Below, one piece after another: positions 8,980 to 19,114 of a stretch of 64,000 nt of DNA (position 1 is the first letter of the stretch; every line of letters starts with the position of its first letter). The position numbers and the translations under genes are program-made. Origin of the DNA: Pleomorphomonas sp. JP5 (GTDB lineage Bacteria > Pseudomonadota > Alphaproteobacteria > Rhizobiales > Pleomorphomonadaceae); contig NZ_JAMDLI010000008.1 in NCBI RefSeq assembly GCF_023721815.1, forward strand, positions 581,944-645,943. Direction: 5' to 3'. The notes under the pieces are model-generated. The model searched no databases. It had not been told where the DNA came from and was given only the letters and a program-made list of their open reading frames with translations.

Positions 8980-10175
8980 CGAGCCCCCTCCCCGGCTTGC
9001 GTCGGCCGGGGACGACCATGGCGCCAAAGCAGAAGCAGGGTAACGCCGCCGTAAACCAGGGCCAGCGAGGCCAGCCAGACGAAGGCCGGCATGGAAATAT
9101 CAAGCGGCGCACCACGCAGGATGTTGTCGGTGCGCAGCTCGAGATAGTGCGTCACCGGCAGCAGATCGGCCCAGATGTCCGAGAAGCCATTCATGGACAG
9201 GCGCGGGAAGGTTATGCCGGTGAAGCCGAAGGCCGGGCCTGTGATGACGCCGACGGCGGCAAGCGCCGATACCGTGTCGCGGGCGACGAGCGCCGCCGCC
9301 GCGCCAAGCATCTGGGAGGCCAGCACGAAGACGACACCGTAGGCGACATGAAACGTGAGGCTGCCTCCGAAGCGCGCCCCCATCGGCCCGAACAGCAGCG
9401 CGTCGGCTCCCCAGAGCACCAGGAGATAGGCAAGCGTGTAGGGCGCCAGCTTGCCGGCGGCTGTCCTCGTGAGAGTGCCGCCGAGTCGGAGCGATTTCCC
9501 GAGCCCGGCCACCCCCTGTCGATCCCGGGAGAAGGACAAGGCGGCGCTGGCGCCGATGAAGATCTGCAACACCGTCGGCATTACCGCCGCCAGCAGGAAC
9601 TGGACGTACTCAAGGCTCGGATTGAACAGTGCGCTTTGCCGGATCGGCACGGGCACCACCGCCTGAGTTGCGCTTTCAACGTCGGCGCCACGCGCGACAC
9701 GCGCCTCGATGGATATGCCAGCCGCTACCGTGCCGAGCGCGCCACCAACCGAGCGGGCAACTAAGCTTCCCGGTGTCATGTACTGGTTGTTATAGAACAG
9801 CACCACTTCCGGCCGGCGCCCCGCCAACACGTCGCGCTCTGTGCGGGGCGGGATCAACACCACACCATAGGCTTGCCCTGACAGCAGCCTTTGGCGCCCC
9901 TCGCTGAGCGTGCCCTCCTCCTGGGTGACCGCCACCTCGGGTGTCGCATCGATGATGCGCACCATCTGCCGTGACAGCGACGAGCGATCCTGATCGACCA
10001 CCGTGATCGGCAAGTCGCGCGGCAAACCGAGCTGGAACACCACAGCGAGCAGCACGAACAGCAACAGAGGGAAAGGCGCGAGCATGAACATCAGCCCCGG
10101 TCGGGCGCCGATCTGTCGCATCTCGGCGAGGAGAACCCGCCTGAAGCCGGCCGCGAGGTGGGCCCTTCGCTCCAT
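8976..10175 (-). CDS. ABC-2 type permease, first subunit
   Basis: A 399-residue paralogue of the next permease, with the same plan: an N-terminal span (LMFMLAPFPLLLFVLLAVVF), a periplasmic domain with LPITVVDQDRSSLSRQMVRIID and AYGVVLIPPRTERDVLAG, and C-terminal spans from about residue 195. It begins 3 bases after the HlyD gene ends and overlaps the second permease by 4 bases. Families of this kind usually work with a YbhF-type ATPase and an outer membrane channel; neither is in the window. Confidence 0.87.
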   Translation of the reverse strand: MERRAHLAAGFRRVLLAEMRQIGARPGLMFMLAPFPLLLFVLLAVVFQLGLPRDLPITVVDQDRSSLSRQMVRIIDATPEVAVTQEEGTLSEGRQRLLSGQAYGVVLIPPRTERDVLAGRRPEVVLFYNNQYMTPGSLVARSVGGALGTVAAGISIEARVARGADVESATQAVVPVPIRQSALFNPSLEYVQFLLAAVMPTVLQIFIGASAALSFSRDRQGVAGLGKSLRLGGTLTRTAAGKLAPYTLAYLLVLWGADALLFGPMGARFGGSLTFHVAYGVVFVLASQMLGAAAALVARDTVSALAAVGVITGPAFGFTGITFPRLSMNGFSDIWADLLPVTHYLELRTDNILRGAPLDISMPAFVWLASLALVYGGVTLLLLWRHGRPRPTQAGEGAR

Positions 10176-10178
10176 GGT

Positions 10179-11171
10179 TCAGCGATCCATGAGCCGGGGA
10201 CCGGACCAGTCGATCAGCCCGCTCATGCCAGGGCGCAGCCCTTCGACGGTTCCCTCCGGCCTTGCCCGCACTTCGAAGGTGCGCAGGTCGAAGTCGCCGG
10301 TCGCCTTGGTGGCGCGCCAGTTGGCATAGGACCCCTGGGCGTTGATGACGGTGACGCGGGTTTCGATCTCGCGTCCGCCCAAAGCCGGCACACGCACCTT
10401 CAGCATGTCGCCAACGGCAAGGCCGTTCAGCAAGTCTTCCCGCACGTTGAAGGTGAACCAGGCGTTGTCGATGTCGACAATGGACAGAAGCGGGGTACCG
10501 GCGCCGAAGAGCTCGCCGATCTCGGCGGTGCGCGCCGTCACCTCGCCCGCGATCGGCGCTGTCACCGTGAGTTCGGCGATGTCCGTCTCGATCTGGGCGA
10601 CGGCGGCGGCTGCCTGCTCGACCTGCGCCACCGCCACCGCCTTCTGCTCGGGACTGTTGCCCTTGATGGCGAGTTGAAGGTTGGCCTCGGTCGCGGCGCG
10701 GGCCTTCAGCGCAGCATTGAGCTTGTTCGAGGCTTCGTCGAGCACCTGTTCGGAGGCAAACGACCGCTCCTGCAACTGACTGACGCGGTCGTAGGTCTTC
10801 TTCGCCAGGAGAACGTCGGCTTCAGCTTTCTCCCTCTCGGCACGGCGAGCGTCGATCATTTCCTGCCGTGTCGAGAAAACGAGATTGCGGTTGGAGTTGG
10901 CAACCGCCAGCGCTGCCTTCGAGGTATCGAGCCCGGCTCGGAGCGCCGGGCTGTCCAACTCGATGACCAGATCGCCCGCAGCGACCCGACTTCCAATGTC
11001 GACCGGTGTCCTGACGACCCGCCCGGCAACGCGGGCGGCAAGGTCAACCCGTGTCGCCTCCACCTCGCCTTGCAGCATCAGCGGTTCGGGATGAGTGACC
11101 GCCCAAATGACGGAAAGACCGAGGCCGGCAGCGGCCAAGCCGGCGATAACAAGGGGGCGCCAAGCGGACAA
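10179..11171 (-). CDS. HlyD family membrane fusion protein
   Basis: A 330-residue periplasmic adaptor anchored by an N-terminal span (about residues 6-25). It has a split lipoyl domain (GEVEATRVDLAARVAGRVVRTPVDIGSRVAAGDLVIELDSP and AELTVTAPIAGEVTARTAEIGELFGAGTPL), a coiled-coil hairpin between them, and a beta-barrel. It would bridge the two ABC-2 permeases to a TolC-like channel. The start is a TTG preceded by AAGGATGAG. It is the first gene of an operon running divergently from a TetR regulator, the usual arrangement for a repressor-controlled efflux system. Confidence 0.9.
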   Translation of the reverse strand: MSAWRPLVIAGLAAAGLGLSVIWAVTHPEPLMLQGEVEATRVDLAARVAGRVVRTPVDIGSRVAAGDLVIELDSPALRAGLDTSKAALAVANSNRNLVFSTRQEMIDARRAEREKAEADVLLAKKTYDRVSQLQERSFASEQVLDEASNKLNAALKARAATEANLQLAIKGNSPEQKAVAVAQVEQAAAAVAQIETDIAELTVTAPIAGEVTARTAEIGELFGAGTPLLSIVDIDNAWFTFNVREDLLNGLAVGDMLKVRVPALGGREIETRVTVINAQGSYANWRATKATGDFDLRTFEVRARPEGTVEGLRPGMSGLIDWSGPRLMDR

Positions 11172-11230
11172 CGGATCTCATCCTTGCGTTCCACAGCCGC
11201 GATCAGTCGGATTCGGCTTGCGATAATATG

Positions 11231-11246
11231 GAAAATCATTGTTTTC
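11231..11246. promoter_or_regulatory. Possible TetR operator
   Basis: GAAAA-N6-TTTTC, a 16-base dyad in the 119-base AT-rich gap between the HlyD operon and the TetR gene. Position and symmetry fit a repressor site controlling both directions; binding is inferred only. Confidence 0.35.
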
Positions 11247-11290
11247 TTTATTTCCCGACGCCACCCTATGTCAAGCAAGAGGAAACCATC

Positions 11291-11932
11291 ATGGTCGATA
11301 GCACTCAGGCCCCGGCGCGCGGTCCCGGCCGGCCGCCTCTCAGAAGCGAAGACGAGACACGCGCCCTGATCATCGCGGCGGCGGCGAAAGCCTTTTTGGA
11401 AACGGGTTACGTTCGTACGGGGATCGACACCATCGCACGAGACGCCGGCGTATCCACGCGAACGCTCTACCGACTTTTCACCGCCAAGGAGGATTTGCTG
11501 AAGGAAGCAATGGACGCCCGGATCGACGCCGCCACCGACGGCCTGGATGCGGCGCGCCTGGCCCGGCTCGAGCCGCGCGCCAGCCTTGAAGCCCTGCTAT
11601 CCAGCTATGCCGACCTCGCCTTGTCGGACGAGGCGGTGCGCCTTACGCGCCTCATCGCCGGCGAGCGCCAGGAAGTGCCGGCACTTGCCGAGAGTTACCG
11701 TCAGGCCACAGCCCGGATCACCGGCGCGTTCGAGGCCTGGGTCCGCGACCATCAAGAGAGCGGCTTCCTGCGCACCGGCGATGTCGAGACGATAGCGCAC
11801 CTGTTGCGCGGCACCATCAATGAGGCACAGCGTCAGATCCTGCTGGGCCTAAGAGGCCCGTTCACCGGTACCGAGCGGCAGAACTGGGTGAGAGCGTCGA
11901 TCGACCTGTTTCTCGACGGATTTGCCGCCTGA
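11291..11932 (+). CDS. TetR family transcriptional regulator
   Basis: 213 residues from the ATG at 11291, which follows an AGAGGAAA ribosome binding site; an upstream in-frame start lies in the promoter region and is unlikely. The N-terminal helix-turn-helix is clear: TGYVRTGIDTIARDAGVSTRTLYRLFTAKEDLLKEAM. The C-terminal half resembles TetR_C domains of the AefR type. Divergent placement next to the HlyD/ABC-2 module makes it the likely local repressor. It converges with the ABC ATPase gene on its other side, 4 bases apart. Confidence 0.9.
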   Translation: MVDSTQAPARGPGRPPLRSEDETRALIIAAAAKAFLETGYVRTGIDTIARDAGVSTRTLYRLFTAKEDLLKEAMDARIDAATDGLDAARLARLEPRASLEALLSSYADLALSDEAVRLTRLIAGERQEVPALAESYRQATARITGAFEAWVRDHQESGFLRTGDVETIAHLLRGTINEAQRQILLGLRGPFTGTERQNWVRASIDLFLDGFAA

Positions 11933-11936
11933 CCGC

Positions 11937-13016
<1,080 letters not shown>

Positions 13017-13336
13017 GTTTTCCTCCCGTCAGCTTTTGTAGCACCGGCCGCCCAACGCGACCGGAATCCCTCTTTTTGAGGGTTTTGGCGAGACGGCTCC
13101 CACTCCGCCTCCCTCGACTTTGGTGCCAACGCTTTTCGCAATCAGCCCTCTTTACAATTTTGTAAACTGGTCTACACTTTTTTGCAAGTGAAGTCGAGGC
13201 AGGTGGGCGGAGGCCTTTGCCCTCGGCGTAAACCGGTCTCCAAATAGCCCGAGCCAAAGGCCGTTGGCGACTGGGACCAGAAGAACAAGAACGACCTTGC
13301 CGACGGCTGGCGGTCGGTTCCGGGAGGACAGGACAG
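13017..13336. other. Divergent control region, ABC ATPase / rhamnosidase operon
   Basis: 320 bases without a gene between two divergent starts. The centre (about 13140-13190) is AT-rich and contains a perfect dyad described separately. The part next to the rhamnosidase gene carries the GGAGGACAGG ribosome binding site. Confidence 0.6.
13151..13166. promoter_or_regulatory. Palindromic operator candidate of the rhamnoside operon
   Basis: TTTACAA-TT-TTGTAAA, a perfect 7-base inverted repeat in the shared control region. The LacI-type regulator at 19.1 kb is the natural candidate to bind it. TTGTACAA-like sequences recur in the rhaM/rhaA control region. Confidence 0.45.
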
Positions 13337-15694
13337 ATGAACGTGATGGGATCGGGCGACCGCGCCACTGCCGGCGCATCGCGAGCCGCGGTGCGGCATG
13401 CATGGACGGCCCGAATGATCCGCCCGCTTTCCGATGCCGGCGTCGGCACCCGGCAGCCGTTCCTGCGCAAGACGTTCGAGGCAAAGGGCGGCGGCCACGC
13501 GGTTCTCAGGATCAGCGCTCTCGGGCTCTATCGTGCCTTTATCAATGGAAGGCGGGTCGGTGACGACCAACTCACCCCTGGCTGGACCGCCTACAACGAC
13601 CGCTTGAGCTATCAGACCTATGATGTCGGCCCGCTACTCGTCGAGGGCCAGAACGTCATCGACATCTGGCTTGGCGACGGCTGGTACCGCTCGCAAATGA
13701 TGTGGGCGCACGAGCACGCGCTCCTCAACACCTGGGGCGACCGCATCGCCGCCATCGCCGAGATCGAGGCGGGTGGGCAAACGATCCTGGCATCCGATGC
13801 GACGTGGTCAAGCGGCCTCAGCCCGGTGATGAAGTCCGGCATCTATTTCGGGGAGACCTACGACGCGCGACTGGAGGACGCTCCCGCCGATCGGGGAGTT
13901 GTGCCTCACGAGGATTTCGACCCTCGGGTGCTGGTGGCCCATGAGGTCAACGGGGTGAAGGAACTCGGCGCGCTGAAGCCCATCTCCTCCTCTCGGGACG
14001 CCGAAGGACGCACGATCTACGATTTCGGACAGAACGCTGCTGCCTACATCTCCCTCACGGTGAAGGGCGAGGCTGGGGCAACCATCCTCGTCGAGCATTC
14101 GGAAATCCTCGACAAGGGCGAGTTCTGCAACACCAATCTGCGCTCGGCTCCGTGCCTCGTCACCTACACCCTGAAGGGCGAAGGCCAGGAGGACTATCGA
14201 CCGATCTTCACGTTCCAGGGGTTTCGCTTCGCCCGCGTCACCGTGACCGGCAAGGCCGAGATCGTCGACATCGCCTCCGTGCCGATTTCTTCGGCCGTGA
14301 CGCGCACCGGCTGGTTGACCACCGGGCATCCGCTGGTCAACCGTCTCGTCGAGAATTCCGTCTGGTCGCAGCGCTCCAACTTCGTTGACGTGCCGACCGA
14401 TTGCCCGCAGCGTGACGAACGCCTCGGCTGGACCGGCGATGCTCAGGTCTTCGCGGCAACCGCCTGCTACCTTCACGACAGCCACGACTTCTTCGTCAAG
14501 TGGCTGCGCGATGTCATGGCCGACCAGAGGGAGGACGGTGCGATCGCGCATGTGGTGCCCGACCCGACGCGCGAGCACGAGGATCTCTATCCTGGCTTCT
14601 ACGGCTCGACCGGTTGGGGCGACGCCATCTCGATCGTGCCGCACGCGCTCTACCGCCATTACGGCGACCTCGACATTCTTCGCGAGACCTTGCCGGCCAT
14701 GATCCGCTGGAACGACTTCGTCTGGTCGATCAGCAACGGCCCGATCGTTCGGCCGCCACGTCCCTGGGTGGGGCGCGGGTTCACGTTCGGAGACTGGCTG
14801 CAACCGAAGGGCCCGAGCGAAAAACCGCTGCCGACCATCGGCGACGACGCAGCCGCGACCATCTATCTCCATATTGCCGCGAAGCTGACCGCGAAGATCG
14901 CCGGCCTCGTTGGCGACAAGGCCACCGAAAAACGCCTGTCCGAGCGGGCCGAGACGGTGAAGGCCGCCTTCGCGCACGAGTTCGTCACGCCGTCCGGTCG
15001 CCTCGCCTACGACGACCAGACCTCATATGCCCTCGCCTTCCTGCACGACCTCATCCCCGAGGACAAGCGTGCCGCCGCCAAGGAGTACTTCAAGGCGACC
15101 ATTGACCGCGCGGATGGCCGTATCGGCACCGGCTTCATCGGCACCCCGGCGCTTCTGCCGGCTCTCATCAAGATCGGCGAGCCGGAGCTTGCTGCGGCGG
15201 TGTTTCTCCAGGAGGAGGTGCCGGGCTGGCTCTATCAGGTGAAGAACGGCGCCACGACCATCTGGGAGCGCTGGGACGCCATCCAAGCCGATGGATCGGT
15301 GTTCGACCCATCGATGAACTCCTACAACCACTATGCATACGGCGCGGTCTGTCAGTGGCTGTTCGAGGACGTGGCGGGGCTCCGACCCGACGAGAACGAT
15401 CCCGGTTTCCGGCATATTCTGTTCGAACCGACCATCATTCCGGCGCTATCGCCCGTCGCCGTCGCCCATGACTCGACAGCTGGCCGCGTCGAAGCGGGCT
15501 GGCGCATCGACGACAACACCATCACCTGGGAGACCACGGTTCCCGAAGGAGCGCGCGGCACGCTGATCGTGCCGGCCGGCGCCCGGAACGTCATTCTTGA
15601 TGGAGCCCCCATCAGTTCGGGCCCAGAAGAGGGCAAGCAGCGCCTGGCGGTGGGAAGCGGGCGCCACGTCGTCACATTTGTCGTCGCCCCCTGA
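13337..15694 (+). CDS. GH78 alpha-L-rhamnosidase
   Basis: A 785-residue glycoside hydrolase family 78 enzyme that releases L-rhamnose from rhamnosides. An N-terminal beta domain (FLRKTFEAKGGGHAVLRISALGLYRAFINGRRVG...TPGWTAYNDRLSYQTYDV) precedes the (alpha/alpha)6 catalytic barrel, which contains the family hallmark DVPTDCPQRDERLGWTGDAQVFA near residue 350, with its acidic residues, and later TTIWERWDAI. A C-terminal beta domain follows. There is no signal peptide, so the enzyme acts in the cytoplasm on imported oligosaccharide. It is the first gene of an operon with a CUT1 binding protein, two permeases and a LacI regulator. Confidence 0.93.
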   Translation: MNVMGSGDRATAGASRAAVRHAWTARMIRPLSDAGVGTRQPFLRKTFEAKGGGHAVLRISALGLYRAFINGRRVGDDQLTPGWTAYNDRLSYQTYDVGPLLVEGQNVIDIWLGDGWYRSQMMWAHEHALLNTWGDRIAAIAEIEAGGQTILASDATWSSGLSPVMKSGIYFGETYDARLEDAPADRGVVPHEDFDPRVLVAHEVNGVKELGALKPISSSRDAEGRTIYDFGQNAAAYISLTVKGEAGATILVEHSEILDKGEFCNTNLRSAPCLVTYTLKGEGQEDYRPIFTFQGFRFARVTVTGKAEIVDIASVPISSAVTRTGWLTTGHPLVNRLVENSVWSQRSNFVDVPTDCPQRDERLGWTGDAQVFAATACYLHDSHDFFVKWLRDVMADQREDGAIAHVVPDPTREHEDLYPGFYGSTGWGDAISIVPHALYRHYGDLDILRETLPAMIRWNDFVWSISNGPIVRPPRPWVGRGFTFGDWLQPKGPSEKPLPTIGDDAAATIYLHIAAKLTAKIAGLVGDKATEKRLSERAETVKAAFAHEFVTPSGRLAYDDQTSYALAFLHDLIPEDKRAAAKEYFKATIDRADGRIGTGFIGTPALLPALIKIGEPELAAAVFLQEEVPGWLYQVKNGATTIWERWDAIQADGSVFDPSMNSYNHYAYGAVCQWLFEDVAGLRPDENDPGFRHILFEPTIIPALSPVAVAHDSTAGRVEAGWRIDDNTITWETTVPEGARGTLIVPAGARNVILDGAPISSGPEEGKQRLAVGSGRHVVTFVVAP

Positions 15695-15760
15695 GGGCGG
15701 ACTAACTAATCACCGCCTAGGCCGAGAGGACGGCCGGGCGGATGACCAAGGGAGGATAAA

Positions 15761-17059
15761 ATGACCCACGCGATTTCCCGCCGCCTTCTGGTGGCAGCCG
15801 CGGCCGGCAGCGCCCTTGCGCTGTCCTTCGCCTCCTCGGCCTTCGCCGAGGTGAAACTGACATTCCTGGTCGACAACGCACCGGCGACCGTCAAGGCGTC
15901 GGAAGCGCTGGCCGCCGCCTTCCATGCCAAGAACCCCGACATCACCGTCGAGGTCGAGTCGCGCCCCGGCGGCGGCGAGGGCGACAACATCGTCAAGACG
16001 CGCCTTGCCACCGGCGAGATGACCGACGTCTTCATGTACAACACCGGCTCGCTGTTCCACGCGCTCAACCCGCAGCAGAACATGCTCGACCTCACCGATG
16101 AGTCCTACCAGTCGGACATCATGGACACCTTCAAGTCGGTGGTCAGCGAAAACGGCAAGATCTACGGCGCGCCCTTCCGGACCACCATGGGCGGTGGCGT
16201 ACTCTACAACAAGAAAATCTACGCCGAGCTTGGCCTCAAAGTGCCCAAGACATGGGCCGAGTTCATGCAGAACAACGCTGTCATCAAGGAGAAGACCAAG
16301 GCGGCGCCGGTGATCCAGACGTTCAAGGATACCTGGACCTCGCAACTTTTCTTCCTGGGCGATTTCTACAACGTGCTGCAGGCGGCACCGACCTTCCCGG
16401 ACGACTTTACGGCCAACAAGGCGAAGTTCGCCACGACGCCGGCAGCCATGAAGGGCTTCGAGCATCAGGCGGAAGTGTTCAAAGCCGGCTTCCTCAACGA
16501 GGACTTCGGGTCGGCGAGCTACGACGACGGCCTGCGCATGGTTTCGACGGGCGAAGGCGCCCACTATCCGATGCTGACCTTCGCCATCGGTAACCTGTTC
16601 GAGAACTACAAGGACAATCTCGACGACGTCGGCTTCTTCGCCTTGCCCGGTGACGATGCCGCCAACAACGGGCTGACCGTTTGGGTCGGCGAAGGCGTCT
16701 ACGGCTACGCCCAGACCGAGCACCCTGACGAGGCCAAGAAGTTCATGGCCTTCGTCGCCAGCAAGGATGGCTGCGACGTTCAGACCGAAGCGATCGGCGC
16801 TCTCGGTCCCTACATGACCAAGTCTTGCACGCTGCCGGAGGATGTACCTTCGCCCACCAAGGATCTCGTCTCCTACTTTGCCGAGGGCGGCAAGAACGCG
16901 CCGGCGCTTGAGTTCCTGTCCCCGGTCAAGGGGCCGGCGCTTGAACAGATCACTGTCGAGATCGGCTCCGGCATTCGGTCTCCGATCGATGGCGCCAAGC
17001 TCTACGACGAGGACGTGCGCAAGCAGGCGCTTCAGCTCGACCTGCCCGGCTGGGAATGA
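15761..17059 (+). CDS. CUT1 ABC transporter sugar-binding protein
   Basis: 432 residues with a clear signal peptide (MTHAISRRLLVAAAAGSALA, cut after ...SSAFA). The mature protein is a family 1 extracellular solute-binding protein: MTDVFMYNTGSLFHALNP, PFRTTMGGGVLYNKKIYAELGLKVPKTWAEF and GVYGYAQTEHPDEAKKFMAFVAS. Its position between the rhamnosidase and the permeases suggests it binds a rhamnose-containing oligosaccharide or glycoside. A palindrome-rich gap of 261 bases separates it from the permeases, an arrangement that often allows higher expression of the binding protein. Confidence 0.92.
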   Translation: MTHAISRRLLVAAAAGSALALSFASSAFAEVKLTFLVDNAPATVKASEALAAAFHAKNPDITVEVESRPGGGEGDNIVKTRLATGEMTDVFMYNTGSLFHALNPQQNMLDLTDESYQSDIMDTFKSVVSENGKIYGAPFRTTMGGGVLYNKKIYAELGLKVPKTWAEFMQNNAVIKEKTKAAPVIQTFKDTWTSQLFFLGDFYNVLQAAPTFPDDFTANKAKFATTPAAMKGFEHQAEVFKAGFLNEDFGSASYDDGLRMVSTGEGAHYPMLTFAIGNLFENYKDNLDDVGFFALPGDDAANNGLTVWVGEGVYGYAQTEHPDEAKKFMAFVASKDGCDVQTEAIGALGPYMTKSCTLPEDVPSPTKDLVSYFAEGGKNAPALEFLSPVKGPALEQITVEIGSGIRSPIDGAKLYDEDVRKQALQLDLPGWE

Positions 17060-17091
17060 TGCCAGATTCATTTGCTGGAGCAGCCGCTTTT

Positions 17092-17228
17092 CGATCAGGT
17101 GACTCAACCTGATCGGCGGGTGCTCTAGACTTGACCTCGCGAAAGCCCCGAAAGGTCCTGCGACTTTTCGGACGGATGATCCAAGGCAGTTCCAGCAAAA
17201 GGGAAAACCAGTCTTGCGCCGGAACTGC
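17092..17228. repeat. Palindromic intercistronic element after the binding-protein gene
   Basis: Three successive dyads: CGATCAGGT (17092-17100) with ACCTGATCG (17107-17115), perfect with a 6-base loop; CCGAAAGGTC pairing with GACTTTTCGG around 17150-17173, one mismatch; and GCAGTTCC (17186-17193) with GGAACTGC (17221-17228). GTGCTCTAGA between the first two resembles the GCTCTAG end of the element at 40.9 kb. It could stabilise the binding-protein mRNA or attenuate readthrough to the permeases. Confidence 0.5.
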
Positions 17229-17320
17229 GCTGGCATCGAGATAGAACTTCTCCTCCAGAGAAGCGGCCCCGCGTTCGCGCGAGGCCGCGTACGACCGGAT
17301 GAACCCCGCTGGAGTGCCCC

Positions 17321-18211
17321 ATGACAACTCAGAACAAGAAAGGCACCCGCCGTGCATTCGCGGCGGTCTACCCGAGCTGGTTCTACCTGCCGGCAGCCAT
17401 CATTTTCGGCATCCTCTTCCTGTTCCCGACCTTCGCCTCGCTGTTCTTCAGCCTGACGCGTTGGACACTGTTCAAGTACTCCTTCATAGGGCTGGACAAC
17501 TTCCGCCAGTTCTTCAGCGAGCCATTTCTGGTCTGGGGCCTGATCAACACGCTGATCTATGCCGTCGTCACCTCCGGATCTAAGGTCGTGCTCGGTATGC
17601 TCCTCGGCATCCTGCTGACCTCAAACGTGATGATGCGAGGCCTGCTGCGCGCCATCGTGTTCTTTCCGGTCCTGGTCTCGACCATCGGCGTCGGCATCAC
17701 CTTCACCATGCTGATGCATCCGACCAACGGCCTCATCAACGACGTCATCGCCGTCTTTGGCATCAAGGGACCGGCTTGGCTGACCGACCCTCGGTTTGCC
17801 CTTCTCTCCGTCGCCTTCGTAGACGTCTGGAAGGGCGTCGGGCTGGCGACGGTCATCTACATCGCCGGCATCGTGTCCATCCCGGCAGAGTATTACGAGG
17901 CCGCCAAGATGGATGGCGCCAATGCGCTGCAACGCTTCTGGAATGTGACGTTGCCGCTCGCCCGCCCGGCTACCGTGACCGTGATCATTCTTAGCCTGAT
18001 CGGCGGCCTCAGGTCGTTCGACCTGATCTGGGCGATGACCAAGGGTGGGCCCGGCTTCACCACAGACGTCGTCGCTTCGGTGATCTACAAGCAGTATCAG
18101 TCCGGGTTCTATGGACTATCCACTGCCGGCAACGTGGTGCTGTTCGTGCTGGTCGCGGCCATCGTGGTGCCTCTGTCCTTTGTCCTCAATCGCCGGGAGG
18201 TCGAGGCATGA
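17321..18211 (+). CDS. CUT1 ABC transporter permease (MalF-like)
   Basis: A 296-residue inner membrane permease with six predicted spans. The binding-protein-dependent transport motif EYYEAAKMDGANALQRFWNVTLPLARPATVTVII (EAA loop) near residue 190 contacts the ATPase. It overlaps the next permease by 4 bases (ATGA), so the two are made together as a heterodimer. Confidence 0.93.
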   Translation: MTTQNKKGTRRAFAAVYPSWFYLPAAIIFGILFLFPTFASLFFSLTRWTLFKYSFIGLDNFRQFFSEPFLVWGLINTLIYAVVTSGSKVVLGMLLGILLTSNVMMRGLLRAIVFFPVLVSTIGVGITFTMLMHPTNGLINDVIAVFGIKGPAWLTDPRFALLSVAFVDVWKGVGLATVIYIAGIVSIPAEYYEAAKMDGANALQRFWNVTLPLARPATVTVIILSLIGGLRSFDLIWAMTKGGPGFTTDVVASVIYKQYQSGFYGLSTAGNVVLFVLVAAIVVPLSFVLNRREVEA

Positions 18212-19041
18212 CCGCCAAGAAGCTGAGATATTACGCAACGGGCATTCTATCGCTCGCCATCGCCTGTATCGTCTTCGTCGTGCCGTTCCTGTTCATTATC
18301 GTCAACGCATTGAAAGACAAGCCGGAGGCGGCACGCCTGCACTTCTCGTGGCCGACCGAGACCCACATGTGGGCCAACCTGATCGCCGTGATTGAGGCGC
18401 GCGACTACATGCTGATCACGGCCTTCGTCAACTCGATCATCCTGACGGTTGTCGCGGTGACCGGTCTTGTCGTTTTTGGCGCCATGGTCGGCTTCGTGCT
18501 GCAGCGACGCCCGTCGCGCTGGAGCGGTCTCATCAACTTCATGGTGCTGGCCGGTCTGATCATGCCGCCGGCCGTGGTGCCAACCATCTGGCTACTGCAA
18601 TGGCTCGGCCTGTTCAAAACGCTGTCCGGGCTGATCCTGATCGAGATCGCCTACAGCCTATCCTTCTCGGTTCTTCTCTTCCGCGCTTTCATCGCGACCA
18701 TACCGCGTGAGCTCGACGAGGCGGCAATTCTCGAGGGGGCGGGACCGTTCACGCTGTTCTTCCGCGTCGTCCTGCCGTTGTTGAAGCCGGTGGCGGTCAC
18801 GGTGATCGTCGTGCAATCCGTGGCCATCTTCAACGACTTCACCAACCCGCTCTATTACCTGCCGGGCTCCAAGAACGCGACCGTGCAGCTGACGCTGTTC
18901 AACTACCAGAGCATGTTCAACACCTCATACAATCTTCTCTTCATGAACATCCTGATCATCACCATACCGCCGCTGATCATGTTCCTGTTCTTCAACCGTC
19001 AGATCGTGGAGGGCATGACGGCGGGCGCGGTGAAAGGATGA
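18208..19041 (+). CDS. CUT1 ABC transporter permease (MalG-like)
   Basis: A 277-residue partner permease with six spans and the EAA loop PRELDEAAILEGAGPFTLFFRVVLPLLKPV near residue 170. The start codon overlaps the MalF-like stop. With the preceding subunit, the binding protein and the divergent ATPase it completes a CUT1 importer for the substrate of the cytoplasmic rhamnosidase. Confidence 0.93.
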   Translation: MTAKKLRYYATGILSLAIACIVFVVPFLFIIVNALKDKPEAARLHFSWPTETHMWANLIAVIEARDYMLITAFVNSIILTVVAVTGLVVFGAMVGFVLQRRPSRWSGLINFMVLAGLIMPPAVVPTIWLLQWLGLFKTLSGLILIEIAYSLSFSVLLFRAFIATIPRELDEAAILEGAGPFTLFFRVVLPLLKPVAVTVIVVQSVAIFNDFTNPLYYLPGSKNATVQLTLFNYQSMFNTSYNLLFMNILIITIPPLIMFLFFNRQIVEGMTAGAVKG

Positions 19042-19114
19042 CATGACCGTTGCCGACAAACCGAGGTGCATATAGAGGAAGCTAGGGAAAACCGGCGAAA
19101 ACGGGCGGGGAATC

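Noticed and set aside
17060-17320. Possible small gene between the CUT1 binding protein and permeases
   Set aside because: Minus-strand frames exist but the region is a series of inverted repeats without a credible start.
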